Origin: Liolophura sinensis
Taxonomy: Eukaryota; Mollusca; Polyplacophora; Chitonida; Chitonidae
Direction of reading: 5' to 3'
Assembly: GCF_032854445.1 (NCBI RefSeq)
Contig: NC_088302.1
Coordinates: forward strand, 48,948,046 to 49,012,045
DNA length: 64,000 nucleotides
Below the pieces are notes generated by a model. The model was not told the DNA's origin and did not search any database. It saw nothing but the letters and a program-made list of their open reading frames with translations. Positions 1 to 10,106 of the stretch are shown in pieces. How positions within the stretch are numbered: the first letter of the stretch is position 1; every line of letters begins with the position of its first letter. A program made the translations under genes and the position numbers.

Positions 1-1390
1 GAACTACTATCAGTTACTGTAAAGTTCCACCTTAATGTTTGCATATTGTGGCAAGCATATGCAAGGTAATGTTTTTTCAGTATATCACCATATTTGTTCA
101 TAGTAATATAATAATAGTTTATTTAAAGCATACGCGTAACACTACATGAAAAGTTTTATCAGAAGTGGCTTTTTGTTATACTATTGTGCCAGAATATAGC
201 CCATGGGTTGCCACATTACTGTCTAATCATTTGACCGTACTTTGTTCAGTGACAAAAAGAGATCGGCAAAGGTGTTTTTAGATAATTTTTTCCAGCGTTT
301 GTTTGTTTCTCCTCCATTATCCCAAAAAGGTCATCGAGTGATGTCAAGACACGGTGTTCTCACGTTTTTGCCTGCATATGTGGGTTTGATAAAACTGGCA
401 ACGTTCACTGAAAGTGGCAGTCTGTAAAACACAAATAAGTAGTAAGTTGACGGCTTGTGAATACATTGTTTTGTTTCATATCAATATCATTGTGATTTAT
501 TTAACGGGCCATGTGATTGTAATATGATAGGACCGTTTATAGTCTCACTGCAGGTGACATCTTTCGGCGGATGGCGAGCCGAGAATCTACTGCGTGTAGA
601 AATAATATTATAACATTGATCGGAGCATGCGCTTTTCACATTAAATTTTATCAAGTTTCTTGGTGTATGCCACATTTTGGATTGCGCTCGTGTGGCACTT
701 TCACCAGGACGCAGATTACAGTTTAGTGTCATATTTCCAAGGACGGCTTATCTTATAGGTCTAATAAGCCAGCTGAAGGAAGTCACTATATCTTGCTAAG
801 GCACCTGACAAAGCTGCTGAAATTGATAATCAGTGTATCCTGTTATTGGTTAAGAATGCCACAAGACCGCGACTGAGCTGAAATTTATTTAAACATAATT
901 TTTCAAACTACCGACTCAAAGTGCATGCTACTCTAACACACCAATAGTAGAAAATATGAGCTACAAGGTGGCTTATGTGGAATTTTCAAGTTTCGGTTTC
1001 GCGCTTGGCCCGAACACGACCGAACTTAACTACAGAGCGTAATATTGATCTCGTCACGTCACAAGTAGATACATGTAGTTGATCAGGCGCTACAGCTCTA
1101 CATGTGGCAAATTAAGCAAATACTGAATATACCTAGGGATTTTGCTGCGGCCTACCTCGCCTTATTGGACATGAAATGCCATGAAACTTATGACGTTTCT
1201 TTACATTGCAGGTTCTTTAGACATGTGATTCTCACCTGTGAGTTACTTTAGACTATTTGATAAAGGCGTGGGCACTCATGAAAACTCGATCCATCGACCG
1301 ACTGACGGTCCGGACATGACTTTCACCACGGATCTAATAAAGGCTTTCAACACTTTATAAGTTATAACCAGAAAAAGATCTTAATGAAAC
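1..1390. other. No recognisable gene
   Basis: AT-rich sequence with only short open frames that start at non-ATG codons and have no recognisable protein content. I see no convincing splice-bounded exon and no repeat that recurs elsewhere in the window. Confidence 0.4.
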
Positions 1391-1547
1391 GTATACTTCG
1401 TCTCAGACATTGTTTTGATCAATATTTGGAAGACATGCCACGAAGACGTCCCAGGTCTATCAGGCAGCACAGAACGGATCAAAACGCTCACCAGCCAAGC
1501 TCTAATGTTTGTCAAAAAAAGTAGACATTATTGAAATCAGGTTTAAA
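1391..1547 (+). repeat. 157-bp direct repeat, copy 1 (partner at 2069-2225)
   Basis: A 157-base segment recurs almost unchanged at 2069-2225, with only a couple of differences. The second copy directly adjoins the inverted-repeat arm at 1965-2070; the first does not. The two are nested parts of a repeat cluster at 1.4-3.46 kb whose family I do not recognise. Confidence 0.85.
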
Positions 1548-1964
1548 ATAACAGCCGTCGACAATATGTCGTTCCTTTCATTCTTCATTACAAGCCAGTT
1601 TAGCCTTGCAATCGTTCGGCTAAAGCTATTCATTTATTACAGTGAAGTTTAAATGATCAATTCGTGATATTGCATCTTCCTAACAGCAAGGTTGATACTG
1701 CTTCAGGCTTCGTAATCACCCTTGATTTACCGGACCGGAAGTCTCCAGAAAGTTACCCTTTCTATAGCCAATGGCATTGCGGCCCACGTACCTCCTCCAG
1801 GACAATTTTAGCCAATCACTGATCAAAAGTGCATATATATTTCCTTGTTTCCAAGCAAATGCATGTGCGTTCGGATACGATGTATTCCTTGACGACCTTG
1901 TCGGTCAGGTGAGGTCAGCGTGTTAAATCCCTCCTCTCTGCACAGAAAACACGGCTTATATACG

Positions 1965-2070
1965 TGCCAGGTGGATTCAACTATTTTTAAACACAGAATT
2001 AACAGCCAATGAACAGCCAGTTAAATAAACAGAGCACTGAACAAGGTGCTTTCCATCAGGTCCGCGCTGT
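1965..2070 (+). repeat. Inverted repeat arm A of a 1.5-kb fold-back structure
   Basis: About 106 bases that reappear as reverse complement at 3354-3459. Between the arms are further short repeats: a 40-base motif at about 1889 and again at 2711, and a 30-base motif ending in AAAACACGGCT at about 1926, 2981 and 3200. Together they look like a fragmented, self-nested non-coding mobile element of unknown family. Confidence 0.8.
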
Positions 2071-2225
2071 ATACTTCGTCTCAGACATTGTTTTGATCAA
2101 TATTTGGAAGACATGCCACGAAGATGTCCCAGGTCTATCAGGCAGCACAGAACGGATCAAAACGCTCACCAGCCAAGCTCTAATGTTTGTCAAAAAAAGT
2201 AGACATTATTGAGATCAGGTTTAAA
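2069..2225 (+). repeat. 157-bp direct repeat, copy 2
   Basis: Near-identical partner of 1391-1547. The short open frame crossing it (from 2009) reads partly through the neighbouring inverted-repeat arm and is not recognisable as a protein, so it is not called as a gene. Confidence 0.85.
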
Positions 2226-3353
2226 GCTTCAGACTCAGTGACTCAATATTACAATGTAAACAATGCTTTATATATAAAATGAGACGTACAGTTTTACAGA
2301 CAGTTCAACAACAACAACATAAAAAACACACATCAGTATTACCGGTCTTTAAAAGTTTCCAGTTCACCTTTGCATCCCAAGGAACGTGTTCCAGGAGATC
2401 CAACGTAAAGACCATGCGATAAACACACAATTCACACAAGTCACGAATTGTCCCAGACAGGTACTTCGCCAGGTTAGCGAACGCGAACACAGTACACAGG
2501 TTACACAGAACTGGAACAGTCAAGCCTTTGAATGACGTCACACCCGCAGAGCACAACACAGGGTAAATACAGGCATGGAGGTATAATCCACTTTAGAACA
2601 GTCACAGCTCCCGCAGAAGCTCACAAACGAGCCGTTCAGAGACGTAGAGTAATGTCACCTTGTGGCAGAACGAACGTCCTTTGCAAAACTGAAAACTTCA
2701 GTTTAGAGTCCTTGACGACCTTGTCGGTCAGGTGAAGTCAGCGTGTTAAACAAATTACACAGTCAACACTGTATACTCATAATAAAGATCCGAACACCAA
2801 TAAACGTGACTTCCGCAGAAATTCACATAAACCAGACATCAGTACAACTGTGGTACACAAACGGTGCCGGCATAAAAATCGGTCCTCCCAAATGAAACTG
2901 GCATCACCAGCTCATATAAATATAATGGACTCGATACGAGAGCGTCGCACACTCTCCTGGCTCCCAGTGGATGCAGCAAAAATCCCTCCTCTCTGCACAG
3001 AAAACACGGCTTTCTTTCTTCTTATAGGAGTGTAAGGGGTTTACGTTTCTGGTTTACGTTTCTTGTTTTCCTTTCTTCTTCTGTTGCCTGTCTTTCTTGG
3101 TTGCCTGGTAGGAAGCTTAGCTCAGTCTGCTTCAGCGATTTGTGCTTAGTTAAATTCCACTTGGAAGTGCTCGTGAAGCTTCAACTATTCTTCTCGTTGT
3201 GATCCCTCTACTCTGCACAGAAAACACGGCTTATCAATACTATATAGTATACTATCCACGTAAAGCTCAGTGCGTTTCGGATCTGCCACGTCAAGTTCAA
3301 GTTCAACCTTGAACTACTACTTGTGAAAGCATAACAGGCCCTGTTATATATGT

Positions 3354-3459
3354 ACAGCGCGGGCCTGATGGAAAGCACCTTGTTCAATGCTCTGTTTATT
3401 TAACTGGCTGTTCATTGGCTGTTAATTCTGTGTTTAAAAATAGTTGAATCCACCTGGCC
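3354..3459 (-). repeat. Inverted repeat arm B of the 1.5-kb fold-back structure
   Basis: Reverse complement of 1965-2070. The similarity stops within a few bases of where the LINE begins (about 3459), so the 5'-truncated LINE joins this arm directly. No continuation of the arm's outer flank is visible after the LINE. Confidence 0.8.
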
Positions 3460-4385
3460 ACAGCGTTACTGAACTACCTGGCGGTGACCTTAAAATCCGT
3501 TGCAGATCCGAAACGCAATTCCAGAAACTTTTACATGTTGACCTTCTAGCAGACAAACCAGTAAATATTAAACCTTATACACCTCGAAGAACACAATGTA
3601 AAGGTGTAATATATGGCATTGACCTAAATACCAAAATGGAAGATTTGATAAATAAGCTCAAAGATCAAAATGTTCTGCATGCAAAACGTCTTAGTAAGGG
3701 AAACACACTAACAACAAGCGTAATGATTGTCTTTAAAGGATTAAAATTACCAGAAACAGTCCAGCTGTCCCTGCACAACATTATTGTGAAACCTTTCTAT
3801 GAAGCGCCTAGACGTTGCTACCAGTGCCAAAAATTTGGTCACACAAAGAAAGTTTGTAAATCCGACATAGTTTGCCCCAAATGTTCAGGAAAACATGAAT
3901 ATCAAAATTGTACAGAAACAAAGACCACCTGTGCAAACTGTAAACAAAACCACTCAGCAGGATATAAAGGGTGCAGCGCATACAAAAGAGCCAAAACAAT
4001 CGAGTTTATAAAGGCAGACAAAGGAGTAAGTTACGCCGAAGCTGTCAAACAAGCCAGGCAGACACAAAAACCCACCTCAAAGGACAAAATGACAGCGCAA
4101 AGTGAAGTAGAAAATCATGCACAGGAAACCGGAACCGAACAAACCGACCAAATTATCATGAGTAAACTGGAATTTCTGGGTTTTATAAATATAGTGATCA
4201 ACTCCGTTCACAATCAACGGACAACAAACAGAACCAAAACTGACATAATATCCAATATTGCACATGACTTTCTAAATTGGAAATTCACCCCAAAAGAAAT
4301 AATTGAATGGGGAATGAACCCAAAATTTACCCAGAAGGCATCTACTCCAACCAAAATATCAGAACGACTAAATACGTCAATATAA
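3459..4385 (+). CDS. LINE ORF1, Gag-like zinc-knuckle protein, N-terminally truncated
   Basis: An open frame of about 300 residues. The centre carries a Cys-rich stretch with three CCHC-type knuckles, beginning CYQCQKFGHTKKVC and continuing CPKCSGKHEYQNC and CANCKQNHSAGYKGC, the usual RNA-binding layout of ORF1p in I and Jockey-type LINEs. The first codons of the longest frame fall in the flanking inverted-repeat arm, so the true N-terminus is missing. The frame ends with TAA at 4383-4385. A poorly conserved Lys/Thr-rich C-terminus follows the knuckles. The likely role is coating the element RNA in the ribonucleoprotein. Confidence 0.85.
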   Translation, partial: HSVTELPGGDLKIRCRSETQFQKLLHVDLLADKPVNIKPYTPRRTQCKGVIYGIDLNTKMEDLINKLKDQNVLHAKRLSKGNTLTTSVMIVFKGLKLPETVQLSLHNIIVKPFYEAPRRCYQCQKFGHTKKVCKSDIVCPKCSGKHEYQNCTETKTTCANCKQNHSAGYKGCSAYKRAKTIEFIKADKGVSYAEAVKQARQTQKPTSKDKMTAQSEVENHAQETGTEQTDQIIMSKLEFLGFINIVINSVHNQRTTNRTKTDIISNIAHDFLNWKFTPKEIIEWGMNPKFTQKASTPTKISERLNTSI

Positions 4386-4401
4386 TTACAGACCCAACAA
4401 T

Positions 4402-6668
4402 GATCAACCGTATGGCTCCAAATTTCGATCAATAAATTCAATCAAAATCACATCAAAATCCTACAATGGAATGCCCGCGGCATTCAAAAAAACGGAGACA
4501 ACCTTAAAGTACTTACCTCTGAAACTAACCCCGAGGTTATTTGTATTCAGGAAACCTTCCTCAAACCAGGAAACAACCCCAACAACAAATTCAATATCCC
4601 CGGCTATAAAGCATACCGATGTGATAGGTTGCAAGACCGTCTGGGTGGAAATCTTATCCTTGTCAAGGAAAACATCATACACCTGTATATGGGCTCGAAT
4701 AACGTAAATGACTTACTTGAATGGCAAGCTATTCAAATTTACCACGAAAATAAACCAATCCACATTATAAACATATACTCTCCCGGAAGTATGAGGAAAA
4801 TATCCAAAACAGAACTGGACAATATTATTTCCATGTTCAGCCCAAGTGCTATTATCTGTGGCGATTTCAATAGCCATAACCCTTTATGGGATGCAAAGTG
4901 TAAACACAGTGACGATCGTGGCAACACAGTACAAGCATGGTTAGAAGAACACAACCTAGTCTTCCTAAACGACGGTGAGGGAACAAGAATAGACTTCGTC
5001 ACAGGCAACACTTCAGCAATAGATCTCACTATTACCACACCCGATCTCGCACCTAAATCAAGCTGGAATGTTATACCAGATACACTCGGGAGTGACCATT
5101 TCGCTATCATGACAGAACTTGGTATGTCACCTCAATCTGAAGTAAATCTCAACAACCCCAAATTTCTGTTCCACAAAGCAAACTGGGAAAATTTTAAGAA
5201 AGATTGCCAAAATATATTCATTGATGATGACTGCCTCTCCGATATAGACCTATTCAACCAAAAACTTACTGATAATATACTCAGGATAGCAGAACAACAC
5301 ATCCCTATTTCCTCCCAGCATAAAAGGGCTGCAAATCCTGTTCCCTGGTGGAACAGTGAATGTGGTGCAAATATAAGAAACAAAAAAAGAGCACTGCGTA
5401 AATTCAAAAGAACCAGATTACATACAGACCACGAAAAATACAAAAACCTAAAAATTGAAGCCGAAAAATCAGTCTCCCGTGCCAAAGCCAAATACTGGGA
5501 GAACTACTGTGGAACACTTGATACAAAAACAAATTCAAAGCAGGTATGGAACAAACTCAAACATATACAAGGCAAAACCATCAATCCAATCCCAACTTTG
5601 GATCACAAACACAAAATCAATGAGGGAAAAGCAGAATGCCTCGCAAAAACCTTCGCAGAAAATAGCAGCGATCGAAACCTTAATCCAACGTTCAAAATAA
5701 TCAAAGATAACACATTTCTACAACTAGAGCCCGACGATCACGTTGAACATGACCTTAACAAAGATTTCTCCCTACAGGAATATCACAAAGCCATTCACTA
5801 TAAAAAAGAAACCTCACAAGGCGAAGACAAATTAGGCTACAAAATCCTGAAACACTTACCGCTAAAAACACAAAATATAATACTAAAACTCATAAATACA
5901 AGTTGGAGGAAAAAACAGCTGCCACAAAGTTGGAAATCGTCCATTGTCATTCCCATCCAAAAGACTGGAAAAAACCCATCAGATAGTTCCTCCTACCGCC
6001 CAATATCACTCACGTCATGCCTATGTAAACTAATGGAAACTATGGTCAAAAACAGACTAGAATTTCATCTTGCTAAAAATAAAGTACTAAATGAAACACA
6101 AAGTGGATTTAGAAAAGGACGAAGTACATACGACCATCTAACAAAATTACAACATCAAATCCGAAAGGGGATAAGTAGGCGCGAATTCACTCTGGCTGTT
6201 TTTCTAGATATTGAAAAAGCCTTCGACCTCGTTTGGCAGGATGGAGTTATACTCCAATTCGATCAACTTGGGATAAAAGGAAGAATCCAACATTGGATAT
6301 ATGATTTCCTAAGAAATCGGAACTTTAAAGTCAGACTTGGACAAACTTCATCTAAAAGACACACTCAACAAAATGGTACACCTCAAGGGAGCGTACTAAG
6401 CCCGACGTTATTTAACATTCTGATAAACGGTTTAGCAAATACAATAGACAGTAACCATCCAAAAATAGAGCAGTCACTATTTGCTGACGATGCGGCAATA
6501 TGGAAAATAGGCAAATCTATTAAGAAAATAAAAGATGCTATACAGAAAACATTAAACACCATCTCGAACTGGGCCGACCACTGGGGATTTAAATTCTCAG
6601 CCACTAAAACGACAGGTATTGTTTTTACAAACAGAAGAAAAAGAAAATTGAAATCAAAGAAAAAGTGA
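4402..6668 (+). CDS. LINE ORF2, first part: AP-endonuclease and reverse transcriptase
   Basis: The frame is the same as ORF1 and resumes after two stops. Recognisable protein starts at about 4453 with ILQWNARGIQ, the typical first strand of APE-type endonucleases, followed by the IQET, CGDFNSHNPLW and GSDHFAI motifs. The RT domain shows SYRPISLTSCLCKLME, FRKGRSTYDHL, FLDIEKAFD, NGTPQGSVLSPTLFN and the catalytic FADDAAIW at about 6480. No ATG is seen between the upstream stop and the endonuclease, so initiation may be by reinitiation or the start may have been lost. The frame closes in an A-rich tract at about 6650, where the protein clearly continues in another frame (from 6665): a single frameshift. 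Confidence 0.9.
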
Positions 6669-8212
6669 AATACCTAGGTATGATTCTTGATAGTAGATTA
6701 ACATGGAAAGATCATATTGATGACCTCACAATTAGATGCCAACGCGATCTCAATCTTATGAGATGCATTTCAGGCACTAAATGGGGAGCCAACAAAACCA
6801 CACTCATAAAAATGTACCAGTGTCTAATTCGCTCCAAAATAGACTATGGTGCAATAGTCTATCAATCCGCGTGCAAAACTCTATTACAGCGAATTGATAG
6901 TATTCAATATTCTGCCTTAAAAGTAGCAACAGGAGCCTTCAAAGGCACTTCGCTTTGCAGTCTCCAAGTAGAAACACTTGAAAAACCCCTTCACCTTAGT
7001 AGAGAACAACTAACCCTCAAATATGCAGGAAAAATAAGCGCTTACGGTAATACACATCCATGTTACAATTTAATCCTCCCATATTCTGAATATGAATATC
7101 TGGAAAAAAAATGGACAAAACACTCAGCTCCAATAGGATATGAAATCAACAGGCTACTTTGCAAATATGACATTGCCTTGCCAAAGCAACAAGAAAATGT
7201 ATATCAACAACAACCCCCGTGGCTATTGCAAACTCCCCAAATAGACATTGCACTCCACGACCAAATTTCAAAACTGGAAAACCCAGTATATATCAAAGCT
7301 CAAGCCTTAGAACACTTCCACGAACACTACAACGGTCATCTAAAAATATATACTGACGGATCTAAAAATGTGCAGGGTCACACTGGATCATCATTTGCAA
7401 TACCAGATCTAAACATAGTTAAAAACTATAAACTACCCAACCGCCTCTCCGTCTATACTAGTGAATTAGTTGCAATCACAATGGCACTACAATGGATTCT
7501 TGAGAACAAACCAAACCGAGTAGCCATACTAAGCGACTCCCTCAGCGGAATAATTTCCATCCAAAACTCCAAATCTGAGAGTAGACCAGACCTCCTACAA
7601 GAAATAATCTCGCTAACTGACAAAATACAGAAACAAAAAACCGACCTGACTCTAGCATGGGTTCCAGCGCACGCTAATATTCGAGGAAATGAAATTGCAG
7701 ATCAGGCAGCAAAATCGAGCCTACGAAAATATGAACAAGATATAGACGTCCCCCTGAGCCAAAATGAAATATATACATTGATCAATACCCAAATTAACAA
7801 TCAGTGGAAAGAGGAATGGGATAAAGAATCCCGCGGACGGTGGCACTATAAAATATTAAACGGAACGATTACAAAATTAAATTCGTTCCAATTATTGAAT
7901 AACCAAGATGACAAAAACATATCACGCCTGAGACTAGGGAAAACAGGGCTCAAAGCACATCTAGCAACTATAATCCAAAATTCTTCACCAACTTGCCGAG
8001 CCTGTCAAGAGCATGATGAAACCATAGAGCACTATTTGCTACAATGTATTAAACACAGTAAAGAACGAAGACGATTGGCAGAATGCCTGCAAATCTACAA
8101 ATGTGAACTTGACCTTCAGACTATCCTTAACCCCAAACCACACCTGAGAGCACAAATATTCTCCTTACTAAAAGAATACATCAAATTGACGGGTTACGAA
8201 AGCCGAATCTGA
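6665..8212 (+). CDS. LINE ORF2, second part: RT thumb, RNase H and C-terminal Cys/His motif
   Basis: Continuation of ORF2 after a one-base shift; it opens with KYLGMILDSRLTWKDHI, the RT thumb start usual in this group. At about residues 225-345 there is an RNase H domain with all four acidic positions: YTDGSK, YTSELVA, LSDSLSG and GNEIADQAA. Near the C-terminus lies CRACQEHDETIEHYLLQC, a Cys/His cluster common in I-like ORF2 proteins. The stop is TGA at 8210-8212. The RNase H assigns the element to the I-type superfamily rather than CR1, L1 or RTE. Confidence 0.9.
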   Translation: MKYLGMILDSRLTWKDHIDDLTIRCQRDLNLMRCISGTKWGANKTTLIKMYQCLIRSKIDYGAIVYQSACKTLLQRIDSIQYSALKVATGAFKGTSLCSLQVETLEKPLHLSREQLTLKYAGKISAYGNTHPCYNLILPYSEYEYLEKKWTKHSAPIGYEINRLLCKYDIALPKQQENVYQQQPPWLLQTPQIDIALHDQISKLENPVYIKAQALEHFHEHYNGHLKIYTDGSKNVQGHTGSSFAIPDLNIVKNYKLPNRLSVYTSELVAITMALQWILENKPNRVAILSDSLSGIISIQNSKSESRPDLLQEIISLTDKIQKQKTDLTLAWVPAHANIRGNEIADQAAKSSLRKYEQDIDVPLSQNEIYTLINTQINNQWKEEWDKESRGRWHYKILNGTITKLNSFQLLNNQDDKNISRLRLGKTGLKAHLATIIQNSSPTCRACQEHDETIEHYLLQCIKHSKERRRLAECLQIYKCELDLQTILNPKPHLRAQIFSLLKEYIKLTGYESRI

Positions 8213-8232
8213 TAAAACACAATTGACCAACA

Positions 8233-8447
8233 ACGGCGATACCTTGATTCTGAGGGCCGTCTCTGCTCTAGTCAACAATACGCCACCTTCTCTGATTAAA
8301 AACGGTGCATTCTCCGTAATTACCAAACACATATACTAACAACGGCGATACCTTGATTTTGAGGGCCGTTTATTCCACAGATACATAATTCCTCCCTACA
8401 ACTTTATCCCCAACTATATCGGCGATATCTTGATCTTGAGGGCCGAT
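8233..8447 (+). ncRNA. Three related hairpins in the LINE 3' UTR
   Basis: Three 28-30-base segments (8233-8260, 8341-8370, 8418-8447) share the core GGCGATA and TTGA, then GAGGGCC, and each can form a 5-6 base-pair stem closed by GGC/GCC. Between hairpins 2 and 3 one outer pair changes on both sides (AACGGC with GCCGTT against ATCGGC with GCCGAT), which keeps pairing. Spacings are about 80-110 bases. They probably belong to the LINE RNA and may be the structure its own RT recognises; that role is inferred from other LINEs with 3' stem-loops. Confidence 0.55.
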
Positions 8448-8812
8448 AAAACGTCCATGAAACCGAACTGCAGAAACATAGCACACGAAAACAATGTAAC
8501 CACAAAAGTTGATAACTGTAGTAATTAATAATATTTCTCCATTAACTAATCTGCCCTCTTATTTGTTGTTATTTATCTATTCTTATTAGTTGATATTTAT
8601 TTTCTATTTATTTACAAATGTGTATATATCATACGAGGGCAGACCCTCTATCAATTTCAGATTGGTAGGTATACCACTAATTTGCTCCTAAATATCTGTT
8701 TTATCAAATATCTTCTTGCTTAAGATATACATTATCTCATAAACAAAACCCCTTCGCAAATCAAAAATACAACTATCTTGTATATTTGTTTTCTGTATTT
8801 GTTTTCACAGGG

Positions 8813-8813
8813 A

Positions 8814-8840
<27 letters not shown>
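8813..8840 (+). repeat. 28-base A run
   Basis: An uninterrupted A tract directly between the LINE 3' UTR and the ATG of the SGNH ORF. It may be the poly(A) end of the LINE insertion, or an expanded internal tract if the LINE and the SGNH unit are one element. Confidence 0.9.
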
Positions 8841-8844
<4 letters not shown>

Positions 8845-10106
8845 GAAAATCTTTATTATCGGCAGCAGTTACGTTCATAGACTGGAGAATAGTATCCTTC
8901 GAAATTCGATCCCAAACTCTAGAATCGACTTTGGAACAGGCCAGGACATTCGGTTTTTTGGCATTGGGGGAGCTAGAGTTGGGACACTTAGATGCCCTGG
9001 AAGATTGGAAAGTCTCCTTCAGGAGACAAAACCTGACCTAGTTATCCTTCACATTGGGGGAAACGATGCGGACTCTCACAAATCAGCAGCAGCAATTTGC
9101 GCTGATATTTTAGACTATGTTGGTGCACTTAAAACGAAATTCCAAATTCCAAGGATCTACATCAGCCAGCTTCTTTACCGTCAGGTAACTCGGCGAATTT
9201 CGGTCCACATTTATAATACAAAAATCCATGAAATTAACAAGAAGCTGACAAACAACCAATTGGCCACGTTCTGGAGACACCGGGGACTGATCCGACCACA
9301 AAAACAAATTCTAACCAACGACGGAGTGCACCTAAACACTCTAGGCCAGGAACTGTTCTACCGGTCTATGAAACGTGCTGTCTGCGCCGCCATGGGAGGC
9401 CAAAAATAAAAATTGGAAATAGAGAAGGAAATCAATTAAAGAAGAAGACAGGGAAAACAATAAGAAGACCCATGGGACCAAAGAAACTTAACAACCAGGA
9501 AACGAAGACCAGAAACATGAAAGACATCATGACAATAGGACTATCTCTTGCTTCAACTAAGTGGATGAGGCCTGACATCCTTGCTCCTCATTTATACTTG
9601 TCGCCCCTGTTACAGGCACAGGTTTCCAGTACGCTGGTTTTTCCTGGACGGCGTCCGGTATAAGTGGCGGGAGCTCCTTAACTCCACGCCACAGAGGAGG
9701 AAGCAAGAGAACAAAACTGTTAACCAATAAATAAAGGCACTACTGTTGTTTTCTCTCTGTGTAAATTTCTGTATAGGCAACTCATTGTAATTTTTTAATG
9801 CAGATCTATGTATTTCTAATGTAAAGATAACGTTAATCCCTGTAAATAGCTTACTATTTATCCCCTTTCTGTTAAATGACCATGGCAGCATTTGAACCTA
9901 TAGAATAAGCTGTAACATGCTACCACAAAGAGGTTAATCCCACTAATTGACTCATGTACATATGTAAATAGTATACCAACGCACTGCTGTTATGTAACCA
10001 AAATATTCATGTGTTAAAAAAAAACAAAAAAAAACACTGATTTGATGGGCCACGATATCCGCCAGGAAAGTGGCCCTAAAACCAGTAAATAAATAAAATA
10101 AAAAAT
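8841..10106 (+). mobile_element. Putative SGNH-bearing retroelement unit with TAAA-rich tail
   Basis: The unit comprises the SGNH ORF, an A-rich spacer, and a 3' end at about 10,044-10,106 with a perfect 7-bp stem (GGGCCAC with GTGGCCC) followed by AAATAAATAAAATAAAAAA. The terminal stem-loop resembles in design, though not closely in sequence, the GGC/GCC hairpins of the preceding LINE. It could be the 3' portion of that LINE (an ORF3), a separate non-autonomous element mobilised by it, or a remnant of a hydrolase-bearing family. I cannot decide between these. Confidence 0.45.
8843..9409 (+). CDS. SGNH/GDSL-type hydrolase ORF in a retroelement context
   Basis: 188 residues from ATG at 8843, chosen because the longer frame upstream only reads through the A run. 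The four SGNH blocks are present: the nucleophile Ser in IIGSSYVHRL (residues 3-12), Gly in GIGGARVG, Asn in HIGGNDAD, and Asp/His in DGVHLNTLGQ near the C-terminus. Such domains are known from ORF1 of CR1-type LINEs and from hydrolase ORFs of Ngaro-like tyrosine-recombinase retroelements, as well as from host esterases. Here the ORF starts two bases after the poly(A) of one element and is followed by about 700 bases of 3' sequence ending in a TAAA-rich tail, with no RT of its own. The catalytic set looks intact, so the ORF may have been under selection recently. The substrate is unknown. Confidence 0.75.

Larger units (their letters stand above)
3459..8840 (+). mobile_element. LINE retrotransposon of the RNase H-bearing I-like group, 5'-truncated
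   Basis: The element holds ORF1 with zinc knuckles, then an ORF2 with AP-endonuclease, reverse transcriptase, RNase H and a terminal Cys/His motif. A roughly 600-base 3' UTR follows, and the unit closes with a 28-A run at 8813-8840. This domain order (endonuclease, RT, then RNase H) is that of the I superfamily of LINEs. The left end lies in coding sequence, since ORF1 lacks a proper start, so 5' truncation is likely. No clear target-site duplication was found, which leaves the right end open: it could instead lie near 10,106. Only one frame break in ORF2 is visible, so the copy is fairly young. Confidence 0.85.

Noticed and set aside
3268-3290. A 16-base exact inverted match (GCAGATCCGAAACGCA) between 3271-3286 and LINE position 3502-3517
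   Set aside because: Suggests a twin-priming 5' inversion, but the match does not extend beyond 16 bases, so it is not claimed.
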